A stretch of DNA of 64,000 nucleotides from positions 405,501-469,500 of the forward strand of contig JAKZAN010000003.1 in NCBI GenBank assembly GCA_023053545.1. The letters are read 5' to 3'. The translations under genes and the position numbers were made by a program. The notes under the pieces are model-generated. The model was given only the letters and a program-made list of their open reading frames with translations. It did no database searches and was not told the DNA's origin. Numbering within the stretch: position 1 is the stretch's first letter; each line of letters begins with the position of its first letter. Source of the DNA: Lepidurus packardi. Taxonomy: Eukaryota > Arthropoda > Branchiopoda > Notostraca > Triopsidae. Of the stretch, positions 31,681 through 43,100 are shown in pieces.

Positions 31681-31770
31681 AACAGTGTCACGGTGCCGTA
31701 ATTTTTGGTCTGTTTTTGAATCATAACCGTGTTTTTTGGAAAAAAATCCCGTGATTTTAGACTAGCCCTA

Positions 31771-34680
31771 GTGATTACGAAGGCATAATACTTTTACACA
31801 AAGTTGGCAGCACAATGCAAATTATGGAAATCACAGAACTCTTCGCGATTTTAAAACTTGTTCCTCCGGGCGGTTCTCCGATTATAATTGCAATAATTTA
31901 CAGACGTCACACTGAGAACATGACTTCACTTCTAGAAGAGGTTCTGTGTAAAAAACAGCGGGTGGGTTCTAGCTGGGTCCTAACGGGAGATTTCAACGCC
32001 CACACTGGTTATGGGAAGCAAAAATTCCAGATTCTGCAGGATGTCAGTTATATGACTGGGTTACCAACCAAAATCTAAAGCTGCTAAACGAATGGAATCT
32101 TCCCACTTTCAGCAATGAACGGGGTCATACATCATGAACATCCACTATAGACCTCACATGGGTCTCAACCCAGCTGGCACCTCAAGTGCAATGGAGCCTC
32201 CTTGAGGAAGAAACATTTTACAACGAATCAGATCATAGAGCCACCTTGCTGACTTTTATACGAATCAACCCCGACACTCCTGTGCTAAAATGGTGCTATA
32301 ACCAAGCTAATTGGGACAAACTTTGCAAAGACATCGCAACAGAACTCTTGAGGGCTCACAGCTTGCTCTCAAACCTTTCGAGAGCTGAGACCGCTGAGAC
32401 CATTGATGTCGCCACAGAGAAGTTGACGTCGGTGATTCATCTAGCAATGGAAACCAACATACCAAGAGCTCCGCAAAGGCGAGAACATATCCGTGGTGGA
32501 ATAGAGAGCTGAACGACCTCCGAAGAAAAGCCACCAGAACGTTACGTGCATACCGCCAGTTTGAGGTAAGAGCCTCGAAGAAGCTTGGAAGTCAGCTAGG
32601 AACCTATATCGAGTTTTATAGGAACCTATATCGAGCCGAAACTAGACGACGCTGAGACAGCTGCTGGATGAACAAGATGAGCAAGCCCGACAACAGTATA
32701 GTCTGGAATCTGGACCGCGCGTTAAGACAAGAAACCAGCAGTAACCGACTAGAAACCCTTCGGCAAGAAGATGGTGAAGTTTTCCCGGATCTTCGCTCCA
32801 AACTAAATTACGTCGCGGAAAACTTGCTGGAAGGCGTGCAAACCATGCGTACACAGGCTTCAGCTACCAAGAAGTCCTACAGCCGTCCTCGGGACCAAGC
32901 AAACACGCGGAATTCTCCCAAGACAGAGTTCTCTATGGAAGAAATCACAAACTTACTGCGAAGTTTGTGGCCAAATAAAGCTGTTGGTGTAGATGACATT
33001 CAGCCAATTCAGCAGATTTGTCCTGAATATTCTTAACGCTTCCTTCTCCCTCGGATATTTCCTTAAGCCATGGAAAATAGCAAAAGTTCTTCCCCTTCCA
33101 AAAGCCCGGCAAAACAGACTACTCCACATTGAAGAGCTTCCTTCCAACTGCGCTACTGCCCATCCTTGGTAAATTACTAGAGAAAGCTGTCGCCAGAAGA
33201 TTACAAGTCTTCCTTGAAGAGAATCACATCCTGTCAGATTCGCAGTGGGGCTTCAGACCAGGGAGATCCACGACTGATGCCTTAACGTCCTTCAGCAACG
33301 CAGTACTTGAAAATTTTGACAAACGAAAAGTGCATACCGCTCTGCTTCTGGACATCAAAGGGGCTTTTGATAACGTGGATCACGGCAAATTGGTAGACGA
33401 GCTACGTAAATTAAAAATCCCAAAAAATCTGATCCAATGGACCAAGAGTTTCCTGCAAGACAGACAAGCGTTTGTGGCACATGGGCCTGATATGAGCGAC
33501 ACATACTTCATCCGAAAGGGAGTTCCTCAGTGCTATTCCCCCAGTTCTTTTCCTTACCTACATCAACGGATCGCTCAGTGTTATTAAACGGAAGCACATT
33601 GGTTCCAAACTCTTTGCCGACGATTTACTCCTGGACACCACAGGACCCTCCAGCAAAAAGAATGTTGAGTTTCTCACCAAGAACCTGTCAGCCCTTGAAA
33701 AGTGGGGAAAAAGACTAGAGTTTTCAAAAGACAAAACCGAACTCATCCACTTCTCTGGAAGACGGTCACCAGAAGCTTCTCCCCTCGTCTGGGAATCATC
33801 GATAATCAAACCGGAAGAGACGGCGCGGTACCTCGGGGTGATCTACGATTCAAAGCTGACACGGAAGACACACGTAGCCAGTGTGGGTTTTCAAATCACG
33901 TAAAGAATACAAAAATTGGCACAAGTCTCTAAGCCAATCTCCTGCTCCCAACTACGCACGCTGTTACAAACAACAGCCGTGGCAAAAAATGCGTTACGGG
34001 TTTCCGGCTTGGTGCAACGTCTCCAGTTCCAGTCTACGACCCCTACAGCAAGCCTATAGACAAGGGCTGTTAGCAATAACAGGGGCTCTACGCACAACTC
34101 CAACCACTGCCCCGAGACAGGACTTTTTCCTTTGGAACTACTCCTTGAGTCCACGCTATTGAGAAACTTCGGATACAAAAGCTGGTGCAATTGGCCAAGC
34201 ACACCAGTACAGTCAAAACATAAGACATACACCTCCTGCCCTGAGAGGGCAAGACAACTCCTGACTGTTACCTGGCCCGACAAGTTAAGCAGAAGCCCTC
34301 AACCTAATCAAGGAATACATGCAAAAAAGTGGGAAAGCCGCTGGTAATTAGTGCAAAGCCCCTTAAAAAATCTCAACGCCGGTCCTAGCCGCAACTGTAT
34401 CGTAGACGTCAAACTTCTTCGATGACTTGTCAGCAAAGTGATTCAAATCCTGATAACCCATTTTCCAACAAGGTCCTACCTTTTGCTTGTGGGGAAAGTG
34501 GACTCAGCCATATGTTCTTGCCAACATCGTTCATTCCAAACCCTTGCCCATCTCCTATTTCACTGTCATAAGTTGAATAGGGAAAGACATTGCTACTAAG
34601 AGAGTTAAGCTCCCATAAGGTCCACTTTAATCCCCAAGAATTATTGTCAAATCCCAAAGTATTCACAGCTATTGTTCAAT
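31771..34680 (+). pseudogene. LINE-A copy 4: endonuclease and reverse transcriptase, broken
   Basis: The most complete copy. The APE-type endonuclease part contains WVLTGDFNAHTG (near 31975) and ESDHRATLLT (near 32230). The linker ANWDKLCKDIATELL follows. RT blocks are KAVGVDDIQ (32990), QWGFRPGRSTTDAL (33243), LLLDIKGAFDNVDHG (33345), a frame change at about 33530, then the catalytic FADD near 33620. The thumb region has YLGVIYDSKLTRKTH and GALRTTPTTA. The C-terminus has a CCHC-like end (CSCQHRSFQTLAHLLFHC) to about 34640. At least five breaks. No RNase H visible. Confidence 0.85.
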
Positions 34681-34719
34681 TTATGAAAACAGCCAACGCC
34701 TTCTAAATAACTCCCCCTC

Positions 34720-35326
34720 CCTTCCTCCCCCCACCCTTTTCCCTTTCCCCTTGTGTACTAAGTACATTCCCCTTTTTGGTGCGTATGTTTGTTACTTAAG
34801 TTATTTTTGTACTTCTCTTGACAGTATATAACAATTTTCCTCTCCTATTCGATATTCGGTTACCCCACATGCTGTGATGAGAATTGAAACCTACCATTAA
34901 CAAAATACTGTTTCCTTTCCCAATTTGTCCCATATAATGTTGATATTCTGCTATTGTGATTCGATGTTCTTTATCTTTTTCCTGTTGGTATAACCCAGCT
35001 AAATAAAGCTTCTTTCATTTACCCAACACATTTATTCCTATAAATTCTAAGGCCCCGTTACTGTATCTTTTGATATTTATTTTCTCCCACTGAATACCTT
35101 CTTTAACCCAGAATAGGACTCCTTCCCCTCTGTCTCCTTTTCTGTCTACTCAGTATTCCTCGTAACCTCTTAAATTAATTTTCACCCCTTCTTTTAGCCA
35201 TGGTTCACAAATAAAAACAACATATATTCTCTTTTTTAAATCACTTAAATAGGCTGTTAAAGAATCTACGTTGGCCCTTATCCTCCTGGCATTCCAAAAT
35301 AAAATGTTTATGCCCTCGCAATCCAT
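34720..35326 (-). pseudogene. LINE-B endonuclease N-terminal part
   Basis: On the minus strand an ATG near 35326 opens NILFWNARRIRANVDSL, then FICEPWLKEGVKINLRGY, typical of Jockey-group apurinic endonucleases. In-frame stops follow (near 35150 and 35010). Near 34890 the expected G-D-F-N motif reads VGFNSHHSMWG, lacking the catalytic Asp. No RT of this family is in the window; the copy is cut near 34700 by the end of LINE-A copy 4. Confidence 0.7.
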
Positions 35327-35556
35327 GTTAATATTTGTTGTATAAATTTTAAATTCCTAATAAAATTTTTCACTTCCTTGCAGATTTCTTCCCATTTCCC
35401 TCCTGTCAAAACTACCGAAATTATATTTCTGACCAATCCTCCTACTCATTTTCCCAAATCAGTTGTTTCTATTCATCTTCTGACTTCTCTTCGTCTTGTT
35501 GTCTTTCCTCTCGATTTGGTTGTCGCTCTTTTTCCTTTTTCTTACCTTATAATACC

Positions 35557-36510
35557 TCACTGTAGCTTTGTTTCGCTACTTCTAAAGTTTTCTTCACTTT
35601 TTCCATTAGTTCTTGAACTGTTGTCTTCTTCTTTTTCTGCTTTTTCTCCTGTCCTGATGTTATTAACTGATATTTGACTCTTTCCAATGTGTTCTGCCTG
35701 GTTACGTTTTATGGTCTGATCACCTGATGTGTCCGCTTTTCGGTTTGCCTGAGTTTGGTTCCCTTTGGCTCGTTTAAAAAACTCGCAGTTCCTGTCCGCT
35801 CCAGAATGTTGCTTATTACAGTTTGTACATGTTGGCTCCTTTCCCTCTTTCTTGTATTCGCAGATTGTCGTGGCGCGTTCTCCACCACAGTGCCCACATC
35901 TATCCCTTGCCTTACAGACAGAGCTGATATGTCCAAATCTTTGACACTTATAACATCTGTTGGGTCTTGGTTCAAAGTGGTGAACTTTTATTTTTAGGTA
36001 TCCTAAGTTCAAATAGGATGGCAATTTGCCGTTTTCAAAAATAAAGTGGAAACGGCTAGTTTTCTCTTTAACTTTTCCCCCGTTATGTATTCTTCGCTCT
36101 TTGTACAGGGCTCTTACCCCGACTAATCCTACAAAATTATCTTCCTCGATCGTCTTTTTAGTCGCCCCGTATATGGTTACAATCCCGTGTTGCAGAAACT
36201 TAGGTTTGATCTGAACTTTTATTTCCCCTATATGTTTTATCTTTAGGAATCTATCCGTTTCGTCCTGACTGGTCGGGAAAACCAACAGTTCTTCTGCACG
36301 TGTTACTTTTCTTTTTCATTTCTCTCATATTCAAATCTCCCACCATTTATTAATTTTGAAGGGGCATAGCTTATCGAAACTTTCCTCATTTTTTACTGCG
36401 TAGCATGCTACTGGGCATTTCTCCTCCGCTTTCTCTAATTCTTCCTCTGTATCCGTTTCCGTAGTCGAAACCTGTAGTCTTCTACGTTTACTTCCTAGAT
36501 CTACCTGAGC
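35557..36510 (-). pseudogene. LINE-B ORF1 (Gag-like, three CCHC knuckles)
   Basis: A 242-codon open frame up to 36285 plus a decayed N-terminal part to about 36510 (TETDTEEELEKAEEKC...). Three zinc knuckles lie in order: CYKCQRFGHISSVC, CGHCGGERATTIC, and CTNCNKQHSGADRNC, the usual ORF1 arrangement of Jockey-superfamily LINEs. A charged Lys/Glu/Asn-rich tail follows. ORF1 proteins bind the element RNA. The endonuclease lies downstream in the same orientation, as expected. Confidence 0.82.
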
Positions 36511-36709
36511 TTTCTCCCTGCTTTAATTTATTTACCTTGTTTTTCCTTTCCTGTAGGTATAACCCATAAACCATTTCCTGTAGGACACCATTTTAAACTC
36601 CCCCCATCTTTTTCTGCATTCTCCGTCTCTAAATCCTGATTTTCGTCCTCCATATCGGAGCTTTCCCGTTATCCCGTTACATGACTCAGCGGAAGAAATC
36701 TCGATCCAA

Positions 36710-38956
36710 ATGAAGACTGTCGACGAGCTGCGCGATCGTCTGATTGGATTTAATGAAGCTGTTGAAGGCATCCTACTTCAGTCGTCTAAAATCGAAGAAG
36801 CTAATGGCGATGTCTCTCACGTGAAACTTCCGAAGATGAACCTGAAACCCTTTGACGGAGATATATTCCAATGGCGAACTTTCTGGCAGCGATTCGAGTC
36901 CACGATCCACCAGAATTCTGCTCTGTCCAAGATTGACCGTTTCAACTACCTAGAATCTCTACTTCAAGGAGATGCGGCGAAGGTTATTGAAGGACTGACA
37001 ATGACCGACGAGACCTATGACGACGCAATTAAACTCCTTAAGGGACCGTTTCGACAAACCCGATATCTTAATTTCAGCCTGCATGCAAAGCCTACTTGCA
37101 TTACCTGAAGTCAAGAAACCCAGCCTTGCCGCCTTTCGGAAACTGGTTGACTCCTGTAGTGTCCACGTACGTAGTTTAAATTCGCTTGGAGTAACATCAT
37201 ACTACAGGGCACTCCTTTGTCCTGTTTTGCTTTCAAAGATTCCTGAAGAGACCCGCCTGTTATGGACAAGACATGCGAAAGCCAACTCCAACAACCTCAA
37301 TCAACTCCTAGAATTCCTGAACGACGAATTTGACTCGATACAACGTTGCCAATCATTTTATCAAGCGGAAGTAGAAGCTCATCTGAACACAAGAGTAGAA
37401 GCGCATCAGAAGCCTAGAACAGAGTTGAGAGTCCCAAAGAAGGAACCCAGCACAATCGGCGCATTTAGCACTACCGTAACAGAAGGTTCGAGAAGCTACC
37501 TTTATTGCAAGATTTCTAATCATGCCACGTTTAATTATCCCAAGTCCATAACCGAAAAACGTGGTTTCCTGAAGAAAGATGGCCGGTGTTTCAATTGTAT
37601 TAAACGAGGATATCGCGTCAATGAATGCCCAACGTCACGTTCAAGATGCCGGAACTGTAAGGGCCTTCATCACACCTGAATTTGCGAAGGAAACAAGGAA
37701 ACAGGAGCAAAGCCTAAATACGACGAACGACAACCCATGGATGTATCGGTCAACCTCACAGCAAGTTCAGCTGATAAAATTCTGCTGCAGACCGCGACAA
37801 TTCGCATCGAAGGGCCAGCTGGTATCAAGACAATACGTTGCCTAGTGGATGGCGGCAGTTAGCGATCCTTCATAACCCAGAGTCTAGCCAGCGAACTTGA
37901 ACTGAAACGAACCGGAAGCGAATTCCTTCGAATCAAGCCGTTTGGAGCCAATAACTTTTGTTGACCGAAGGATTATGATTTATTCTCAATCAACACTCGA
38001 GGTACCGTCCCCGACTCTTAACTGGTAGTAATCAATGTTATAGCAGTCCCGAACATCACCACCTCCATTTCCACGGCACCTTATCTATCAATCCTCCAAG
38101 ATATCGCCAGCGAATATTCGCCTTTAGCAGATTTGCCTACCGACGTAGCAACTCCTACTAATATAGACTTGTTGATCGGTGCGGATCAATGTTGGAACGT
38201 TCTGACCAGAAGCATTCATTCAAGGTGGGATCCAGAGCAATAGGAAGCAGATATGACCAGATTTTACATGGCCCCTTGAATTTCCAACTTTCATCAAACT
38301 CCGTAGATATCGTCCCTATGCTGATTCGCACTAATACTAACCCCGAACAACTAGACGGTCAGCTCATTACCCACTTCTGGAATTCCATTCCATTCCATTG
38401 GGATTCCATTGGAACCAGTGAACCAACCTTGGTAAGAACCGAAGATGAAGCAGTCATGCAAACGTTTGAAAAAGACCTGGTTTGCGACAATTAACCAACG
38501 ATATTCAGTTTCCTTACCATGGAAGCTTGACCCCAACTCTCTCTACGACAATTTTGAAATTTGCGACAAACTTTTTCTGTCGCTTCAACGTAAGCTGCAG
38601 CAACAGCCTAAGGTTCTCGAAGCATAAATGAAGACTTTCGCCGAATACAAAGAATCCCAATTTATCACGGAAATTCCGATCACCTTCTCTTCTGATACGC
38701 AACTTCAACGCCTTCTACACTACTTACCGCATCATCCGGTCGTACGGGCAGAGAAAATGTCCTCGAACGTGAGAATTACATCTTTTGCGATGCATCCAAA
38801 AGAGCATATGGAACTGTTGTTTATGCTCGATTGCCGAACAGTACGAAACCTATTCTTATTGCGAGCAAGACCCGAGTAGCCCCATTCAAGGAGTTATCCT
38901 TACCCCGCTTGGAACTATTAGCAGCCGTTTTGGCCGCGAGGTTATGGGCCTACATG
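36710..38956 (+). pseudogene. BEL/Pao element, gag-pol with large deletions
   Basis: Gag (DUF1759-type) starts at ATG 36710: LPKMNLKPFDGDIFQWRTFW, then QGDAAKVIEGL. After a frame change near 37080 it continues to knuckles CFNCIKRGYRVNEC and CRNCKGLHH. A protease-like stretch is present near 37840 (LVDGGS then a stop), followed by a broken linker to 38500. Reverse transcriptase is reduced to its entry (LHYLPHHPVVRAEK near 38710). It joins directly to RNase H (FCDASKRAYGTVVYA near 38780, LPRLELLAAVLAARL near 38910), so the RT catalytic core is deleted. It ends at a probable hAT terminus. Confidence 0.82.
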
Positions 38957-39173
38957 CAGTGCCGGATTTAGCGACCCAGGGCCCCCTAGGCAGTTAATTG
39001 AGTCGGGGCCCCCATTTTGTCACGTAGCAAAAAAATTTACTTTACTTTTATTTTTTATTTATTCAACGCACTTTGACTTTAGAAAGTAGGCAAGCAGACT
39101 TAAAAATGAAATAAGCAAGTACCAACTATACTTTTTCACATTATAATTTCTACATTTACATATAATTACAAGA

Positions 39174-39814
39174 TTACATTGCCACGCGACGAACTTTCTT
39201 CTCTGCAAAGGAACGGATGACTTCACTATAGTCCACAGACGACATTATTTCTGACTCTATGTACAGCACAGATAGTGAATTAAGTCTGTTCTCTTCTGTG
39301 GTAGATCTTAAATAATTCTTTACTCTCTTTAATGCTGAAAACGACCGTTCTGCCGAACAATTTGACCCCGGTGTACATAACAGCATCCGGAGGGCTATTC
39401 CCCACGTTTGGGTAAATATCCAAAAAGCCTTTTTCCAGAATGTACTTGTATACGTCCAGTGACGATAAATCTTTCCCCATTTAGCCTCAGCCGACAACAA
39501 ATGAGCTCGCAGATGTAGACATTCGTTTTCCAAAGTACCATCCAAATCCCCTGGATAGAAAGCTTGCAGGTTCCGCGCTCCATTACGGATGTCTTGAGAT
39601 TCCAAATTACGAAGCTTCGTGAGAAAGTCAAACTTTTGACTTAAAGTCTCGTAAGCAGAGCCACGTCTCTGTAGTTCTGCAATCAACCTGTCAACAATGA
39701 CGTTAAAGACGGTGACTCTAAATCTGTCCCTGCCGGTCTCGGAGAGTTCGACCCCCTTTTCCTTTACTTCGTCAAACCGGACTTTTCGCTTACGTTTCCT
39801 CTTCATATCGTATG
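39174..39814 (-). pseudogene. hAT transposase (TTF/ZMYM type), C-terminal part
   Basis: Continues the frame that ends at 45778: DMKRKRKRKVRFDEVKEK, then FRVTVFNVIVDRLIAEL and the C-terminal dimerisation domain with CSAERSFSALKRVKNYLRST and LNSLSVLYIESEI. This pattern is typical of the DUF4371/ZMYM-like hAT group. The frame is open from the insertion point to its stop at 39174. Confidence 0.82.
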
Positions 39815-40121
39815 TGTTGTGAATTTGACTGCTTTCTTGTATCATTTGCTTTTCCCGCCCCATTTTGTACCCTCTTGCATCTTTCTGGACCAAGGGTGCA
39901 AGGGGTTGGTAGCCCTGCCGTTTTTCCTGTTCTCGCACTCTCGCCGATTCCCATGTGACTAGCTATAGTTTGTAGCAACGTTTCCTTTTAATAAATTCTG
40001 ACGATTTTACAAGACCTCTGTTTCTAGTGATTGTATCAAGTTGGACAAGGCCCTTACCCCAAACCTCAACACACAACGCAGGCCTCATTTTATTCCCATA
40101 CTTTATAAGAAATTCACGTCA
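39815..40121 (+). repeat. BEL/Pao 5' LTR, 307 bp
   Basis: Same length and, as far as I can compare, same sequence as 45471-45777. AATAAA near 39992. Confidence 0.95.
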
Positions 40122-40125
40122 TTCT

Positions 40126-40143
40126 TTTTGGTGCCGTGACCAG
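40126..40143 (+). other. primer-binding site
   Basis: TTTGGTGCCGTGACCAGG lies a few bases after the 5' LTR; TGGTGCCGTGAC-type sites are common in BEL/Pao. It abuts the start codon at 40145. Confidence 0.65.
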
Positions 40144-40144
40144 G

Positions 40145-43100
40145 ATGGCCGAGTCCCTCTCAAATCTTAAACGAGCTCGTGGCGCATCACGCGGTCACAT
40201 TACTCGAACGAAGAATCTTGGCGAGAATCTTTTGCAAAATATCTTGACTCCGGTAGAGATGGTAAGCCAACTTTCCCGTATAATTGCGATCCTACAAGAC
40301 AAGAAAGTGGTAGTCGACGGAGTAACGGACCAAATCAAAGCCGCCCTAACGCTTGACATCGACTTAGATGAAGAGTATAGACAAGACGAAGTCTGGCAAT
40401 CCGAGTTTGATGAAATATTCATGAGATTTGAGTCCAAGCTCGCCTTCTACAGAACTTTACCTGCCACAGCCTCACAACCCTCGTCTTCTCCCATGGCTAC
40501 TTTAGCTAACCCTTTGATTACTATTACCCCTGTTCCATCCTCGTCCTATCCCAATGCTTCCGTTGCCACCACCCCCTTTTTGCGAAAATCGAAACTTCCT
40601 ACCCTGCAATTACGTAGATTCGATGGAGATGTACTGGAATGGCAGTCCTTTTGGGACCGATTTCGCGCTGAGATCCACGACGACCCCACCCTCTCCCCCG
40701 CAGTTAAATTCAACTATCTTCTTTCCGTATTGGAAAAGGATGCCAGAGAAGCGATCACCGGTCTTCCGTCCGATGTCCACTATATGGAAGCTATCGCCAT
40801 CCTACAGGAGAACTACGGGAGCAAGGAGAAGCTGGTTCAAGCACGCTTTAAGGCACTTCAAGAGCTTAAGCGTTCGGACGGGTCACTGGAATCGTTGAAA
40901 AACTTCCTTCTTCGTATGAACGTTCATCTTAGAGGATTGGATGCGCTAGGAAAATCACCCGATTCCTACGGGGAGTATATGGTTGGTGTACTTTTGGCAA
41001 AGTTACCTACCGAAACCCGCCGTAATCTGTCCCGATTCCAAAACAACTCAACGTGGACCATTGCAACACTACGTGTGGCTCTTAAACAAGAGGTAGACTT
41101 GCTGGAAGCAAGTGAGGATGAGAAAGTGACTTCTACTCCACCAGTTGAGACTCCCAAAGCGAAGCCTACCCCAAGAGGAAGCCCATCAGCGGCTGCTCTC
41201 ATTATGAACACTCGAAACGACGCTAGGCCCATCAAGTGCGCCTTTTGCGCTGATTCCCACAAGGCGGTAGAATGTACCCGCTATGCGACCCCCGAACAGC
41301 GTAGAGTTGTGGTAAGAGAAAAGAATCTCTGTTTTAATTGTCTGTCTAGTTCGAATCACACGACAGCCGTGAACTGCAGATCCAAGAATCGATGTCGCAT
41401 TTGTCAGCAAAAGCATCACACCAGCCTCCATGGCTCCGCCCCCACCTCCTCTGTGATTGAAGCAAGTACCTCACCAACGACGGCTCTCACTTTAGGCATT
41501 CCACCGAGTTCCAGCCTCGTTTTCCTCAAAACTGCGGTTGCTCCCGTTATGGTAAACGGACGGACTACCGTGGCGAATATTCTCTTCGATGAGGGAGCTC
41601 AAACATCGTTCGCTACTTCCGATTTAATGGCTAGACTGGGCCATATTCCTAATCAATTTGTGAGAACAACTTTAAATGTTTTTGGATCCAGTAGTCGACG
41701 TTCTCTTCCAGTTACCCAACTTACCATCGTGACGTTACAACATGAGCAATACAACATTGGTGTCACCGTTGTTCCACGCATTGTGGTTCCTCTAGATCTT
41801 CGGACACCCGTAAATCTCCGGGATTTGCCCCACCTACGAAACCTAACGTTTGCTTACCCAAATGTGGGCCAGGAGGTATTCCCTGTCGATCTACTAATTG
41901 GAGCAGATTTCGCCTGGTATTTCCTGCAGGACGTCACTATTCGTGGACCAGGACCAACAGCTGTCAAAAGTTCTCTCGGGTACCTTCTCTCGGGTCCACT
42001 CCAATCCTTTTCCTCGGTTGCCCCTTCGTGTACCCTATTACTTGTTGGCAACGCATCTATTCCTGACGAAAAACGTCTGGAGGATTTTTGGCGATTGGAA
42101 TCAGTTGGCATTGGAGCAGAAGACACGGAAAGCGATTTCTTGCAGGAATATCAAGATTCTATGATTGAACGCCAGGACGACGGAAAGTACGTTGCAAGAC
42201 TACCCTGGAAGTCGAACCATCCGCCACTACCGAGCAACTTGGGAATCACGACCATCCGCACGGAAAACCTGATGCGAAAACTGAGAAGAGACCGATCTCT
42301 GTTACGGAAATACGACAGCGTAATTCAAGATTACTTACTCAAGGGATTTATAGAGAAAATTACCCTAAACTCAGTGTCTTCCGGCGTGCATTACCTACCT
42401 CATCGGGCCGTAGTTAAGGATTCTGCTACCACGCCACTTCGTATTGTTTACGACTGTTCTTGCAAAGCCGATCCGGACAGTCCCAGTCTAAACGACTGCT
42501 TAGAACCCGGTCCTGCTCTGCAAAATGATCTTTGCGGCATTCTGTTACGTTTCAGGAGCCATCGCTTTGTCGTCACCAGCGATATAGAAAAGGCATTCCT
42601 AAATATCTCTCTTCACCCTAAAGACAGAGATTTTTTACGGTTCTTGTGGCCTCAAGACCCTCAAAACCCAGACTCTCCATTGGACGTGTACCGTTTTAAG
42701 GTCCTCATGTTTGGGGTTACCAGTTCGCCGTTCATTTTGCTTGCCGTCCTACTTAAACATCTTTCTTCGTATGACTGCCCACGAGCATCCTTATTAAAAG
42801 GGGATATATATATGGACAATCTCCTCACAGGAACGGATACCGAACAAGAACTCCTGCAGTTGTACCAAGACGCTCAAAGGATGCTTGCGGAAGCCCGCTT
42901 GAACTTGCGCGACTGGAGTTCCAACAGTCCCCTCCTCCAGCAATTTACTGGTGTAGACCCTTCCTCAGCCATGGTCAAGACTCTTGGTCTTCTTTGGGCC
43001 CCAAAAGAAGATTTTTTATCCTACCCCCCTCTTAACTTGTCTATGGATGTTGCAACTATGACGAAGAGAATTCTTTTGAAGCAGATCAGTAGCATCTTCG

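Larger units (their letters stand above)
20947..31770 (+). mobile_element. hAT element (CGGBP1-like), split by a 9.8-kb retroelement nest
   Basis: Terminal inverted repeats start TAGGGCTAGTCTAAAA at 20947 and end with the reverse complement at 31770, continuing with CACG matches. The flanks do not show a clean 8-bp duplication. The transposase reading frame enters the inner retroelement at 21713 and resumes at 31470 after it. Without the nest the element is only about 1.07 kb, so it is also internally deleted. Confidence 0.75.

Noticed and set aside
20932-31779. 8-bp target duplication around the outer hAT
   Set aside because: AGTACTT on the left and AGTGATT on the right look alike but differ at two positions and are only seven bases; not convincing.
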